DNA of 58,000 bases, from NCBI GenBank assembly GCA_014529385.2, contig CM043942.1, positions 55,927,340 to 55,985,339 of the forward strand, written 5' to 3'. Positions 10,136-21,378 of the stretch are shown piece by piece. The position numbers were made by a program, and so were the translations under genes. The notes beneath the pieces were generated by a model that ran no database searches, was not told the DNA's origin, and saw nothing but the letters and a program-made list of their open reading frames with translations. Each line of letters begins with the position of its first letter. Position 1 is the stretch's first letter. Source of the stretch: Adiantum capillus-veneris. Its lineage: Eukaryota; Streptophyta; Polypodiopsida; Polypodiales; Pteridaceae.

Positions 10136-13100
10136 GTGACCTATGAGACCGAGTTACAATTGAAAATAGGCTTTTGGAATTGTAATGGATACCCATGGAA
10201 TGCGGGGGTTGGCATTGATGAACTAACAAGCAAAGCCGATGTTGTACTTCTTGTTGAAACTTGGGAGCATGATACACAAAGGATTAACGGCTTGGAGGAT
10301 TACAATGTACATTCATTGATGTGGTCGAAGAATCTCAAGCAACGAAGAGGACAAGGAGGGTTAGCATGTATGGTTAAGAAAGGATTGGAAGATTTTGTAT
10401 CAATTGTGAAAGATGACAAGTACAAACTTATGTATGGTTGAAAATTATGACACCAAAAAGAGCACCCACTTTTGTAGCCGGTTGCTACATTCCTCATCAT
10501 GATTCTCCCTTTTATGCTTGCATGGATAGAGATCAACCATTTTCTGATTTGGAAGAGGACATTGCTTATTTCAAAGGTGAAGGTGATGTTATTGTATTTG
10601 GGGATATGAATGCTCGCACAAAAACATTGCAACATGATACTCAACAATTTGATATGCCATACATTTCAAGGGAGTTGGAGGAAGTTCACTTGTATGATCG
10701 TACTTCAATGGATGAGAAAGAGCCCGATCACTATGGAAAGTTACTTTTACACATGTGTAATAGCACGGGTATGCTCATTGCCAATGGTGTATCTTTGTGG
10801 AGTGGAACCAATGGATTTACATATAGAAGACATAATGGGGATAGTGTGATTGACTATATGCTACTCTCTGAAGCCATCATGTATCGCATAAAGAGTTTTA
10901 TGTTTGGTCAATGGACCCCGGAATCGGACCATTGCACCTTATGTATTGACCTTTCATGTGGAGAAGCAACTAAGCATGATAATCTCAGCCAAAGGAAAGA
11001 GAAGTTATCACTATGTATGGATTTCAAACGGGCACCAATGTACATTGAAATGGTTGAGCAAAAATTATGGATGACAAAGCTTCAATGTGATGCACCATTG
11101 GAAACTAAATGGGAAGCTTTCAAGAAAGCTATTTGTTCTTGTGCGGAAGAATGCTTTGCCATAAAGCATCTCCATGGTATCAACAAAGATAGATCACGCA
11201 AAAGGTGGTTTGATAAAGAATGTCAAGATGCTCGAAAGTCCTTGATAAAGCTTGATGCAACTATGGACAAAGACAACTATCAAAGTCATTTGCATACATA
11301 CAAGGCATTGATTCAAAAGAAGAGAAGAAGATGGGAAATAAAGCAACAAGAATTTCAAGTCCAAGAAAAGGCACATGCATGTGGAAGATTTTGGAGAAAC
11401 TTGAGAGGCAAGCGGGTTGAGAATTTTGGTAACTTGAGTCTAGTGGATATGTACACACATTGTAGGCAATTATATGAGCAAGAAAATACTGAAAAAATGC
11501 CATTTTATGGTTCACTCCCATGTATGCCGTCTTTTTTTACTATTGAGGATGTATGCGATGGGCTTGAAAAGTTGGCCACTCGTAAAGCGGGAGATCTTCA
11601 AGGTATCAAGCCGGAGATGATCAAATGGACGGGAGATTTTACCCATGAGTGGATGTGTGATATGTTCAACCTTGCACTTCAACATGGTATGCCTTATGAT
11701 TGGAGTACTAATTGGGTTAAGCCTTTGCATAAAGGAGGGGATGTAAAGAATGTAAGCAACTACCGGACTATAATGATTGGGTCTCTTATGGCAAAGTTAT
11801 TTGGGTGCATAATGGAGATGAAATTGAGTGATTGGGCTGAAGAGAATGACAAGCGTGCAAAGGGACAAGCGGGTTTTCGTCGATGCCATAGCACCATTGA
11901 TCATCTTGTCACTCTTCGTGTTCTCATGGAGGAAAGTCGGTTGAAAGGCAAGCGATTGTATTGTTGTTTTGTGGACTTTAAGAAAGCCTTTGATATGATT
12001 CCACGTAACAATTTGTGGAGAAGGATGGAAGAACTCCAAGTGCCAAGTGAGTTTATGCTTGCGGTTTCTCGAATCTATGAGAAGGTGATTTGTCAATTGC
12101 GCATGGGAAGAGAAATTTCAGAAATTTTTGTAAGCACTATTGGGGTTAAACAAGGATGTCCATTGTCACCAACTCTCTTTGGTCTATGCATCGATCAATT
12201 GGAACAAATGGTACTTGACTTTATGCAAGAAGAAGGCATTGAAGAGGTCACTATTTGCAATGCGGTAATCATGCTTTTGTTGTATGCGGATGATGTAGTG
12301 CTTCTAGCACACACTTTAGAAGATGCACAAAAGCTTATGGTTGTCCTTGAGAACTTTTGCTTGCATAGTGGGCTGATTGTAAATGAATCCAAAACAAAGG
12401 TTATGCTTGTGAAAACCAACCATAAGGAGAAGCCATGCATTGTGTACAACAACGAGACACTTGAAGTTGTTGAGAGCTTTAAGTACCTTGGCCTTGAGGT
12501 TCCATCCAATCACAAGTGGCATGAATGTGCTATGCGTCGTTTGGAAGCGGGAAAGAGAGCATATTATGCATTTGAGAACATGTGTAATGCGGGAAACATC
12601 AAGTGTTGGGTTCTCAAGAAGTATCTTTTTGATGCATTGGTGACACCGGTTCTTCTTTATGGAGTTGAAGTGTGGGGTGGGAGCATCTCAAAGTCTACTT
12701 GGAAAGAGTTTGAGAATGTCCAAAAGCGTTTTCTTACAAACTTTCTCCAAGTTAAGACACAAACACCATATATGCTCCTACTTCTTGAGTCGGGATCTCT
12801 TCCAATTGAGGTTATGGGCATGGAAAGGGTTGTGGAGTACATGATAAAGATGCGTCAAAACCCTCACATCGACTTCCTACAATTGCATGGGAAGCAAGCA
12901 AAAAAGTTCAAAAGACGCATAAAAGCAAGATCTTGAGCACGGGATGGATGCAAGACATAAAGAAGTGGTTTGGGAGATGGGATGCATTACACTTGCTACA
13001 TGATGCTTCAATTGACTCTCAAGTGAATGAAGCTTTTCTACAACGCCAATGTATTACGGCTTGGGAGAAATCCGGTGGGTCACGCTTCATACATTACACC

Positions 13101-13526
13101 ACCTATATTGCCCCCAACTACAAAACCATGTTCTTCGCTGAGAGAGGAAACCGTACTCACACTTATATGCTTGAGCCTATTCCCTTGTCCGCGATACGCA
13201 CTATCGCAGCAATTCGGCTTAGCTCCCATTTCCTTCGATGCGAGATAGGGCGTTGGGGCAATGGAGAAGAGTCAAATCGATTGTGCACATTATGCTCACT
13301 GCAAGTTCGAGAGTCTGAGTACCACACACTACTAGAGTGCTCAGCTTTTGATCACATCCGAACTTGCTTCTCTCACATTTTCAGCCATAACTTAGACCTA
13401 CACACTTTCCTCTCCCAGCCAAAGTGTGGGCTCTCCATTGCGACTCTCATCACTACAATTTTGGAGCATCGAGAGTCACTCATCAGCCGTACACATACTA
13501 CATCACATGTAACTTTGGTCCCATAG
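10136..13526 (+). pseudogene. LINE ORF2: endonuclease, reverse transcriptase, CCHC knuckle
   Basis: Endonuclease first (KIGFWNCNG, VVLLVETWEHD, FVAGCYIPHHDSPFY, DVIVFGDMNART, then VIDYML and ESDHCTL). RT follows, with GVKQGCPLSPTLFGL and the catalytic YADDVVLL box at about 12283. A C-terminal CTLC...H...C zinc knuckle ends the protein (about 13285-13340). There is no RNase H. One-base shifts near 10438 and near 12932 split it into three frames (10136-10441, 10438-12936, 12933-13526). It lacks an in-frame ATG before the endonuclease: the nearest ATG (10132) is out of frame and soon stopped, so the start is GTG-like or reached by readthrough from ORF1. The enzyme would nick target DNA and copy LINE RNA in place. 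Confidence 0.9.
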
Positions 13527-13558
13527 GTCATATTTGACCTCCGAGGACGATAATAAAA

Positions 13559-13574
13559 TCTATCTATCTATCTA

Positions 13575-13637
<63 letters not shown>
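13559..13637. repeat. (TCTA)n(TC)n microsatellite at LINE 3' end
   Basis: About five TCTA units directly after AATAAAA, then about 57 bp of pure TC. It either forms the LINE tail or belongs to the microsatellite into which the LINE inserted. Confidence 0.9.
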
Positions 13638-13641
<4 letters not shown>

Positions 13642-13984
13642 ATGTGTGTGCAAGGTGGGGCCAAGGAGAGGGCGCAATATGTGTCTCCACGAGGGAAGAG
13701 TTTTGGGACAAAGAGGTTGCAAGGATAGGGTTTGGGGGAGGCACCTCTCCACCTGTGTGTGTGCAAGGTGGGGATGAGGGCACAGAATAGCAAGTGTGTC
13801 GCATGAGGTAGAGCTTTGACTTGGATTTTCAAAGGGATGGCCATCTTATTATTGATTGAATTTATTTTTGTTTGATCCAATAGGTGCTACACATTTTGAA
13901 GAATCAACAAAACTTCTCTCTTTCACTCTTAAATAAAAAGTGATGCCATTTTTCAAGCTTTGCATGAGGTGCCATTTTGGGACT

Positions 13985-13985
<1 letters not shown>
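13638..13985. other. Short spacer between two CT tracts
   Basis: No gene. The 18-bp motif TGTGTGTGCAAGGTGGGG occurs near 13642 and again near 13757, marking a degenerate ~115-bp tandem repeat. Confidence 0.5.

Positions 13986-14040
<55 letters not shown>
13986..14040. repeat. (CT)n microsatellite
   Basis: 55 bp of uninterrupted CT. Confidence 0.9.
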
Positions 14041-14043
<3 letters not shown>

Positions 14044-14851
14044 CCGGAGTTTATAATCAAGGTAGGCTGCACAAAAAAAGAAGCTCGCATATAAAATGCA
14101 CGCAACATAGTTTGCCAACCCCAAAGCCTACTAGAACATTCATGCTCATTAGTAGCAAACAATTTCATGGTCACCTAGATCAAATGGCCATAAAACACAT
14201 GCTACAACTTCATAAAGTTAAAGCACCCAAGTTAATGTTTCCGACATCAAACCATGGAATATATATGCCATCTATTCCCCTTGGAAATAAAAAATAGTAT
14301 TCACAAATACCATATATAGAGTCTCCTCACTCATCATATCATGTACATCATCCTTTACCATCCCCTTAAAAATGGCATCAACCTTTTCATCAAGCATCAT
14401 CATATACTTATGCATAACCAAATCATATTCTTCACCCATTAAAAAAAAATCATTCATTTCAAAAGTGTCCAGCTTAAAGGTAAGACATCTTCTACACATA
14501 GCTTAATCTCCTTAGCAAAAGAGGATCTAGAAAGTTACCATGAACCATATTATCATTACGCATCAAATTACATTTCCATGGCTTCCCACATAGCCTCAAG
14601 AACCATCTTATGCACTTCATCATTGACAGCATGGCTACCTACATCATCATAGATAGAATCATGAAATTACTTATGGATAGTCTCCTCATTCCAAGGTCCA
14701 CAGCATGTTCAATAGCAACATCATTTTTTGTCGTAGACCCAACCATACAATATACTTGAGAAGCCTCTTCTTGGGTATAATCCTCTTGCACATGAAAAGC
14801 TTTGTTGATGTGCAAGTCCTTTTCAACTAAAACATAAAGGAGAGGGGCAAT
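14041..14851. other. Non-coding, probably decayed Gypsy sequence
   Basis: No recognisable domain. A 75-codon open frame on the minus strand (14272-14499) is acidic and Met-rich. It may be the downstream part of the decayed gag region at 14.85-15.77 kb, but carries no motif that proves this. Confidence 0.35.
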
Positions 14852-15770
14852 CTATATCCACTTTAGCATCATACAAGCTCCTCTTCCAATGCACGTGCAT
14901 ACAGTAGACATGACATTTATGGCATCCATATCTTGATTCTCATCATGATCCTTTTTTGGAACTTCACTAATTTCATTCTTTTCCTTTCCATTCATTTTCA
15001 CATCCATCGAAACATCATCTTTGCCATGTGAAGCACCATTAAGTGGAAAAGACAACAAGGATGACATGATTTGTACATTCTTCTTATCATCTTTCTCCTC
15101 ATTATATGCTTGTTGTTCTTTTGCAAGACAAACACCATGATATAATATTGAATTAGAGGCTCTCTTTGTATATACATCAATGCATGGAGAAACCTTTGGC
15201 TTCACATCACATGCAATCCAAGCCCTCTCAATCTCTCTAGTGTCCATTCCTCATACTTTGCAACCTTTACTACATCCTCAAATGTAAGCCACCTTTTTAG
15301 CTCAACTTTGAATCTCAAATCAGCCCTTAAGATTAGCATAAACATGGTCAATTCAAGCATAAGAGGAGGACTCATTTCTTAAAACATTACAACATTTTCT
15401 CCATAACTCATTAAACTACCTCACATGCATATCCATTGTTTTATGTTCACCTTGCATAAGGCTCTTGACACAAATACCTACCTTCTCTAGATCCTTACCT
15501 TCTTAAACCTCTCAAGAAAATCCTTCTTAATTGCACTGTCAGTCATCACCATGGAGATCGAGATGATTTCAACTACAATTTATATTCATTGTACCATGTC
15601 CTTGCATTCTCTTTCAAGCAAAAAGTATATATATATTCAACATAACCAATGGATCTTCTTGATTTGTAATCAAACAAGAAAACTCCATCTTTTCAATGAA
15701 TGCATCAACATCCTCGCCTACATTACCATAAAAAATTGAAAATTCTGCTATCACATCAATCAAAACCTAT
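14852..15770 (-). pseudogene. Degenerate Ty3/Gypsy gag
   Basis: On the minus strand, three frames together follow the Gypsy gag pattern. First FYGNVGEDVDAFIEKMEFSC and ENARTWYNEYK (about 15750-15600). Then AIKKDFLERFK (near 15530) and QGEHKTMDMHV followed by FNELWRKCC (15460-15390). Then RADLRFKVELKRW plus LTFEDVVKVAKYEE (15340-15250). These match the usual gag order of FxG, EDxxxFL, AxxWY, LxxxF, QGxxSVxEY and Lxxx(V)xxxxPxTLxxA. Stops and frameshifts occur throughout. The 131-codon open frame 15247-14852 continues downstream but has no zinc knuckle. The rest of the element is not recognisable, so this is an old fragment. Confidence 0.65.
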
Positions 15771-16425
15771 AACTTGAAGGTCACGTGAAAGAGTTTTGCG
15801 GTGGAGGGCATCAAAACATTGTTAAGAAAACAAGAACAAGGGGCACCTCTACAACAATGTATCCCAATAGTCCTCAATATGCAAATTCATCACCACAAAC
15901 CATATCAAAATAACTCCACAAAACCAGAAGTCAAAGACAAGTGATCCCGTGGGAATTTACAAGCACATGCCAACTTAGAAGACCACCATGGAAACTAGGA
16001 AGAAGCACCTGCCCTAGCATGGATTTACACCACATACCAACCAATGCACTTTAAAAAAGATCTTCTCCATTTTGAAAAACCATAATTTCAAATTTTACAT
16101 ATGTCACAAAGCATGTAAGCTTTCACAACTTGCTCTAGATCAAATTGCATGCAAGCTACCATATCATGTACCCTGCAGGGAACATACTATAGCTTCTAAA
16201 AAACAAATCCAAAAGGGATGCTTTCAAGGTTTTAAAAAATTCTAATTTTTTTACAACAAATTTTTTGAAGATGTCAATGTTTGAATCTATGCATTACTAT
16301 GTGAAAAATTGATGCAAACAACAGGCTATATAGCACTACTACATAGAGAGAAGTTAGTTGAGGGCAAAAGAATTATAACGACAAAAAAACTACAAAATTT
16401 TGATAATAAGATACCACAGTGCTTG
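15771..16425. other. Non-coding, AT-rich
   Basis: No gene or clear repeat. It lies upstream of the degenerate gag on its strand, so it could be the former leader or LTR of that element, but no LTR ends could be identified. Confidence 0.4.
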
Positions 16426-17085
16426 CTTAAAACTCACATCTCATATACATAGATTAGGAGCATATAAAAAAAAATTCAAACTGCACACACTTGCCCCTAT
16501 AACGGCTGACCTACTAGCTGGGTGACTTGACGCACATGTACATGTGCCTAACATACCAAGCTAAAAAGGCCACAAACTAAACTCATAAAGACTCTCATAT
16601 AATTCCATGGCATCACCATATCTACGATAAGTACAAAAAATGGATCTTCAAAATAGACGTTTAGGTTTTTGGTTGAAAAATTGTAAAACCGATGTCTACT
16701 ATAGTTTCTTCTTGATCACTCAAGTTATCAGAGCATTCATTGTCTACGTCATCCTCTTAAAACTCACATCTCATATACATAGATTAGGGGCATATAAAAA
16801 AAAATTCAAACTGCACACACTTGCCCCTATAACGGCTGACCTACTAGCTAGGTGACTTGACGCACATGTATATGTGCCTAACATACCAAGCTAAAAAGGC
16901 CACAAAGTAAACTCATAAAGACTCATATAATTCCATGGCATCACCATATCTACGATAAGTACAAAAAATGGATCTTCAAAATAGACGTTTAGGTTTTTGG
17001 TTGAAAAATTGTAAAACCGGATGTCTACTATAGTTTCTTCTTGGTCACTCAAGTTATCAGAGCATTCATTGTCTACGTCATCCTC
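16426..17085. repeat. 330-bp tandem duplication, two copies
   Basis: Copy 1 is 16426-16755 and copy 2 is 16756-17085, directly joined. They differ at about seven positions (five or six substitutions plus small indels), so they are about 98% identical. Both begin CTTAAAACTCACATC and end GTCTACGTCATCCT. No coding function was recognised in the unit. Confidence 0.93.
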
Positions 17086-17780
17086 TCGTGCAAAATGCTC
17101 CGAAGAGTCATAAAACTCTTCAACCTCTTGTTTGATCTATCTATCACCCCTAGGATGTTCTAAGGAAACCTTTCCTAGGATTGTATTGACCATAAAACAC
17201 AAAACCACATCATATCCATCCTTATCGTAGAATTTTGTTGTGGGACCATCTGAGATAGCACACACATCTAAGGTTTCTAGAATATGAGTCCATTACAATG
17301 GCTCTAATGCTTCCTTCGAGAAAGGTTCAGGAATATATATGTCATCTTCAAGTGCCCTTTCCAAAATACACTCTTCTCTTAAAAACTCTCCATCTGCTCT
17401 CGCGCTACCTACATTTGGTCACGTGGTAGCTATCTCGCCTTTGCTGCCAGCTATGTCCTCTTGTGCCCTGCCACCTGCCTCCTTTGTAAAATTTCCCTCG
17501 CCGTCCACCTACCACAAGTTGCTTGCCATCTGCCTATGACACCTGGTAGGTCTCTACTTTTCCACTTTGATCACAAAGAGGGTATCTTTTAAGATTCCTC
17601 CTAATTTAATACACTTCAAAATTGGAGCAACTTACTGACGTACTAATGGTGCACCTACTACAGGCTCTATCTTTAAAAAAGTCCAATAGGTAGGAATATC
17701 CCCCGCCCCCCAAAAAATAAAACAAAAATCAATCTCATGCCGTATTCGTAACTCTACACATGAGGCTTCGTTGCAATCAC
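17086..17780. other. Non-coding
   Basis: No gene supported. The segment 17400-17530 is GC-richer than its surroundings but holds only a short plus-strand open frame without motifs. A run of C residues lies near 17701. Confidence 0.4.
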
Positions 17781-18227
17781 CTATGCAAGAACATCTGTCG
17801 TCAGGTCAAAGCCATGACGCCACTATCGAAAAAATGCTAGAGCCGCTCGAATGCTGAACGGGCTCATCAAGACCACTTTGGCCGCCATCTCTGGAGACTC
17901 AAACTCAATCTGATAATATCCTCTCCCGAGTAGCTGCACATCAGTGATCTTGCCCACTTCGGTGAGGAGTCAAGCTTGAAGTAGGTCCCTCACCTCGCCT
18001 CTGCAGGATCGAGTGCCAACAATCCTGCAAATGACTGAGGTGGCTTGAAGCCGTTCCACCTCAGCCAATAAGCTCGCTTGTTTTTCTAGCGAAAGAGCAA
18101 GTCGAAGGGTCGACTCCGCGGTGTCGGACGAGGGGGCTGCTGTAGAGTCCCTCTGAGGTGAAGCTGAAGTCGTCATTCTATGTCTGATGCTGAAAAGAAA
18201 AGGGGTGGGTGAAGTCGAAGAAGACAA
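17781..18227 (-). pseudogene. DUF4283-like fragment
   Basis: The minus strand reads VICRIVGTRSCRGEVRDLLQA, an in-frame TGA, then LLTEVGKITDVQLLGRGYYQ, IEFESPEMAAKVVLMSPFSI, a short Ala/Leu/Phe stretch and WRHGFDLTTDVLA. The order resembles DUF4283: a helix, an aromatic strand (GYYQIEF), then SPE, VLMSPF and an arginine-rich WRxGFD end. That domain is common in plant LINE ORF1 and gag-like proteins and is thought to bind nucleic acid. A second stop (TAG) falls within the block and no zinc knuckle follows. The N-terminal part (Ser/Thr-rich, then a Leu-rich helix) is not diagnostic. Family assignment is by pattern only. Confidence 0.45.
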
Positions 18228-18420
18228 AGCAGCATGCGCGAGAGAGGCTCAGTCCACCGCAGCGTGCCACCAACAAAGGGGGGGGGGGGGGGGGGGGGGG
18301 CTGCAGCGTGAAAGAGGCTCAGCGTGCCACCAGCAAGAGGGGGGGTGGGGTGGAGAGGAGGGATGGCGAGGGCGAAGCAACAGCAGGGAGCTCGGATCGC
18401 AATGGTGTACATTTATGTAA
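18228..18420. repeat. GC-rich duplicated block with 23-nt poly-G
   Basis: The phrase GAGGCTCAG...CAGCGTGCCACCA is present twice (about 18244-18272 and 18309-18333), each followed by a G-run. The first G-run is 23 uninterrupted Gs (18278-18300); the second is GGGGGGGTGGGG. Confidence 0.85.
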
Positions 18421-18429
18421 GAGCAAACA

Positions 18430-18945
18430 TCTAACCAGATATGTTTATATGGGTATACATGTGTGCACAGATACATATGTGGATATGGGAGTGTCTACAC
18501 AAACGTTCGAATACAGCTTATGATAATAAGCATGCATATATTTCTATACACTATTGCATATATAGATATACATATCTGCATTTGATATACGCAACAGTTA
18601 AACTGTAGTTATTAATACATGTGTGTATATATGTATGTGTAAATGTCCCTACGCAAACACATGTATGTGAGAAAGAGAAAATATACACATAAATTTTGCA
18701 CATACACACAGATACATATATGCACATATGTGTGCATGCATGAGTATGTGTTTAGGTACATAGAAAAATGCATACATCCACACATACACACATATCTACG
18801 TATGTATGTGTCTTTTCCATGTGTACACGGATCTATCTACGTATGTATGTGTCTTTTACATGTGTACACGGATCTACGTATGTATGAATTCAAATATAAT
18901 GGTACATATGTACAGAGAGCCATGACCATATATGTTTCATTGTGA
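18430..18945. repeat. TATG/TACA-rich low-complexity region
   Basis: Degenerate alternation of ATGT, ATAC and GTGT words. It includes a clear ~43-bp direct repeat (CTACGTATGTATGTGTCTTT at about 18796 and 18838, with a partial third copy at 18874). No coding content. Confidence 0.7.
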
Positions 18946-19014
18946 GCATCCAAGTGCATATTTTGGGAACCTGGGTTTCACACAAAACACAATTGCAAGT
19001 GGCCACAGGCAGGC

Positions 19015-19021
<7 letters not shown>

Positions 19022-19052
<31 letters not shown>
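19022..19052. repeat. (TG)n microsatellite
   Basis: About 31 bp of TG. Confidence 0.9.
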
Positions 19053-19053
<1 letters not shown>

Positions 19054-19055
19054 AG

Positions 19056-19245
19056 AGAGATCAAAACAAACCAAATGAGCAGGGTCACTTATACGTTTCT
19101 CTCGAGGTAGCCAAATTGTAGGTGAAGGGAGTTGAACAATGCAACCGGTGTTCTCAGCAGCGGAGGGAAGACTAAAGAGCTTCTCTGCCAGTGCCTGCAG
19201 GGCCTGCTCGCCCCTTTCAAGACACTCCCGAGTTATCTCCTCCAT
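19056..19245 (-). other. Possible exon of an unidentified minus-strand gene
   Basis: An open minus-strand segment reads MEEITRECLERGEQALQALA followed by EKLFSLPSAAENTG, an acidic amphipathic helix, then a less ordered tail that runs into the TG microsatellite. It lies downstream, on the same strand, of the coiled-coil exon at 20.7-21.4 kb and could be a late exon of it. The candidate acceptor before it is weak. No family recognised. Confidence 0.3.
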
Positions 19246-20694
19246 GTCACAACAGGTGAATCAGGTGATGGTGCAAAAAACATAAATGTGGATGTGCAAA
19301 CAGACGGGGAAGACAGCCCACTTGGAATGGGAGGAAGTGATATTAGCATTTCATGCACCTGCTACGAGCAAATTACCCAGGTCCACGAAAACTTCATGTA
19401 GCTCCTCCATTCAAATGAAAACCATAAACCTAAGGCAGCTTGGTGACAGTGGCCAATGTCTGCCAAAAACCGGTAATGTATTTTAAACCGGGCCACATAC
19501 TTGCTCACACCAAACCTATCTGTCATACTGGTGGTTCTTTTTTCCGATGGGATGCATCAACAGCGGATTACACTCCCATCGTCGATCCCTTGACTTCCTC
19601 AGTGTCACTTACGGACGAGGAAGTGCGGGCACAAAAGCAGGGGCAACTGAGGACGTCGAATGCTGAAAAGTAAACGAGGACAAAGGGGGGAGTAAACAAG
19701 AGCTTACTTTATAATGGTATTAGTTGGCAGATGTTTCAACAAACCACACACACCTGAATGGTTAGCTCGCCAAACAAGCATGAAGAGGATTTTGACTCTT
19801 GCAAGACATCTAGTGCATGCTGTATAGGTGCAGGAAATTATTTTTGTTGAAAAATATGTGATGTTAGTGACAAACCTTGAAATTGTTTACAAGAAGACTT
19901 GAAATCTAGTAACTCTTGTTTGAGCATCAAAATCAAAATTCAAGCTCAAATTTCATATTTGAATCCTCATACATACACACCACAACTGAGCTAGAGGAAG
20001 TTTTCGAGGTAAAATGGGATTCAAAGTGTCACATATGTATAGATACATATGTGTGTGTGTCCTTGTATGACTACATAACCTATTACCATACACACTAAAA
20101 GATCATAAACCAACACACCAACTTTCACAATCATATGCGTATAATACACCTCCGTATAATGCCCTCAAAGTGTTCAGCAAACAGTACATAGTCCGGCATG
20201 GTTAAAAACAACAAGAACTAAACACATAATTAAAATAAACAGCCTTGTTATCAGGCATTGAGAAACTATATCCTAGAGAGCAGACACCAGCCTGCAAGTA
20301 AGTCCCTACACGCACAGAGTCCCATATAACCATCCAGGTATATAGCTTCAAGCACTCAGACAATAAACAGCTCATTGGATTAACAGTAAACACCTGCAAC
20401 CAGGCTTTTACATTTTGTATCCTCTCTACACAACCTGCATAATGTACCCTGAGGACTACCTGTCCTCAACATAAATCATTACGCATCACTGAACATCATC
20501 AGACCCAAAAAAAGTCCCTCATCACTCTACAGCGAGCCCATAGTCTCATGTACAGTATCATACGTACCATGACCACATTCAAACAGATTACATCTGAACT
20601 CTTCAGCACGGCCTGTCCAATCAATATATATAAAATGAATACAGGCAACATTCAAACAATAAACAAATAAAAGCAACAAGAGTAGCAGGTGTAC
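19246..20694. other. Probable intron or intergenic sequence
   Basis: No conserved domain seen. If the flanking minus-strand segments belong to one gene this would be intronic. A short minus-strand segment at about 19402-19350 (MEELHEVFVDLGNLLVAG) ends at a CAG|GTGCAT donor-like site but is too short to assign. Confidence 0.35.
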
Positions 20695-21378
20695 CTGGTA
20701 GACAGGTCTTCTTCAATGTCAAACTTCGCCGCCTTTCCAATACAGAGAAATATTTGGACCTGTTCAGGCAACATAGGCCCTCTATGAAAATAAATTCTCC
20801 CATTGGCGGCCTGCAGTTCAGCCAATTCTTTACCTGCGTGCACGTGCTGCGAAAGAATGTTGTATATAGTATGGCAGTGCGCTGCTTGCTTCCGCACATC
20901 TTGCAGTGGAATATTGGTGTGCTTCTCTACGCAAGCAGCCAAGTCCGGAGACCACTTGAGGATTTTTTCCCACAAAATGGAAGCTTTGTTTCCTTTAGCA
21001 CGTGTATATGTTGCAAGGACCTCCTGCATTCTCTCGAACAACCCAGTATTGTTCAAACCCTTGGATCTAAGGAGGTCTACCTCCAAATATGCGATCTCCT
21101 TGTTCGATACTCAATGGCCTCCTTTTGATATTCAATTTCTTTCTGTTTCTGTTTCCAGACCTCCTCCTTCTGTTTCCAGGCCTCCTTCTCTAAACAGAAC
21201 ACGTCCATGAGGCCTTGAAAAAGTTCCTTCCGGAACTTGTGACATGCGGCTCCAAGGCCGCGAGCAGCTGACTGGATGATCGCGGATGCAATTGACCACC
21301 GAGCTCCTGCTTATGGCAGAAGCCTCTTGAAGGATGCAGCAGGGCCCCCAGGCGGCGGATAACCTTGCGAGACGCCAT
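20695..21378 (-). pseudogene. Possible host gene: leader plus coiled-coil protein, frameshifted
   Basis: From ATG at 21378 the minus strand encodes MASRKVIRRLGALLHPSRGF, rich in Arg and lacking acidic residues, as in mitochondrial targeting peptides. After a frame change it encodes a charged coil (EKEAWKQKEEVWKQKQKEI, about 21190-21125). After another frame change it encodes a helical domain without known motif (LLRSKGLNNTGLFERMQEVL ... WEKILKWSPDLAACVEKHT ... LQDVRKQAAHCHTIYNILSQ). The coding sense ends at a good splice donor, CAG|GTACAC (20695/20694). The frame changes could be consensus errors, short introns or real decay. The protein family was not recognised. It is the best candidate for non-transposon coding sequence in the window. 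Confidence 0.45.

Larger units (their letters stand above)
8951..13558 (+). mobile_element. LINE (non-LTR retrotransposon), near full length
   Basis: Two coding regions: a coiled-coil ORF1, and an ORF2 with APE-type endonuclease, reverse transcriptase and a C-terminal CCHC knuckle. A 5' leader of about 228 bp precedes ORF1, and a short 3' UTR ends in AATAAAATC. No LTRs. Both flanks are TC-type microsatellite: (CT)n on the left and (TCTA)n(TC)n on the right. Only two frameshifts and one stop separate the coding pieces, so this is a fairly young copy or an intact copy with consensus errors. The clade is not assigned. Confidence 0.92.

Noticed and set aside
13572-14297. Several open frames with long Arg-Glu or Ser-Leu runs.
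   Set aside because: Produced by the CT microsatellites.
18187-18523. Gly-rich open frames across the poly-G run.
   Set aside because: Low-complexity reading of a homopolymer; both strands give equally poor proteins.
19350-19402. MEELHEVFVDLGNLLVAG on the minus strand resembles a syntaxin-type helix (ELHQVFLDMAVLV).
   Set aside because: Only 18 residues, a stop directly upstream, and no SNARE or membrane segment nearby. Chance similarity is likely.
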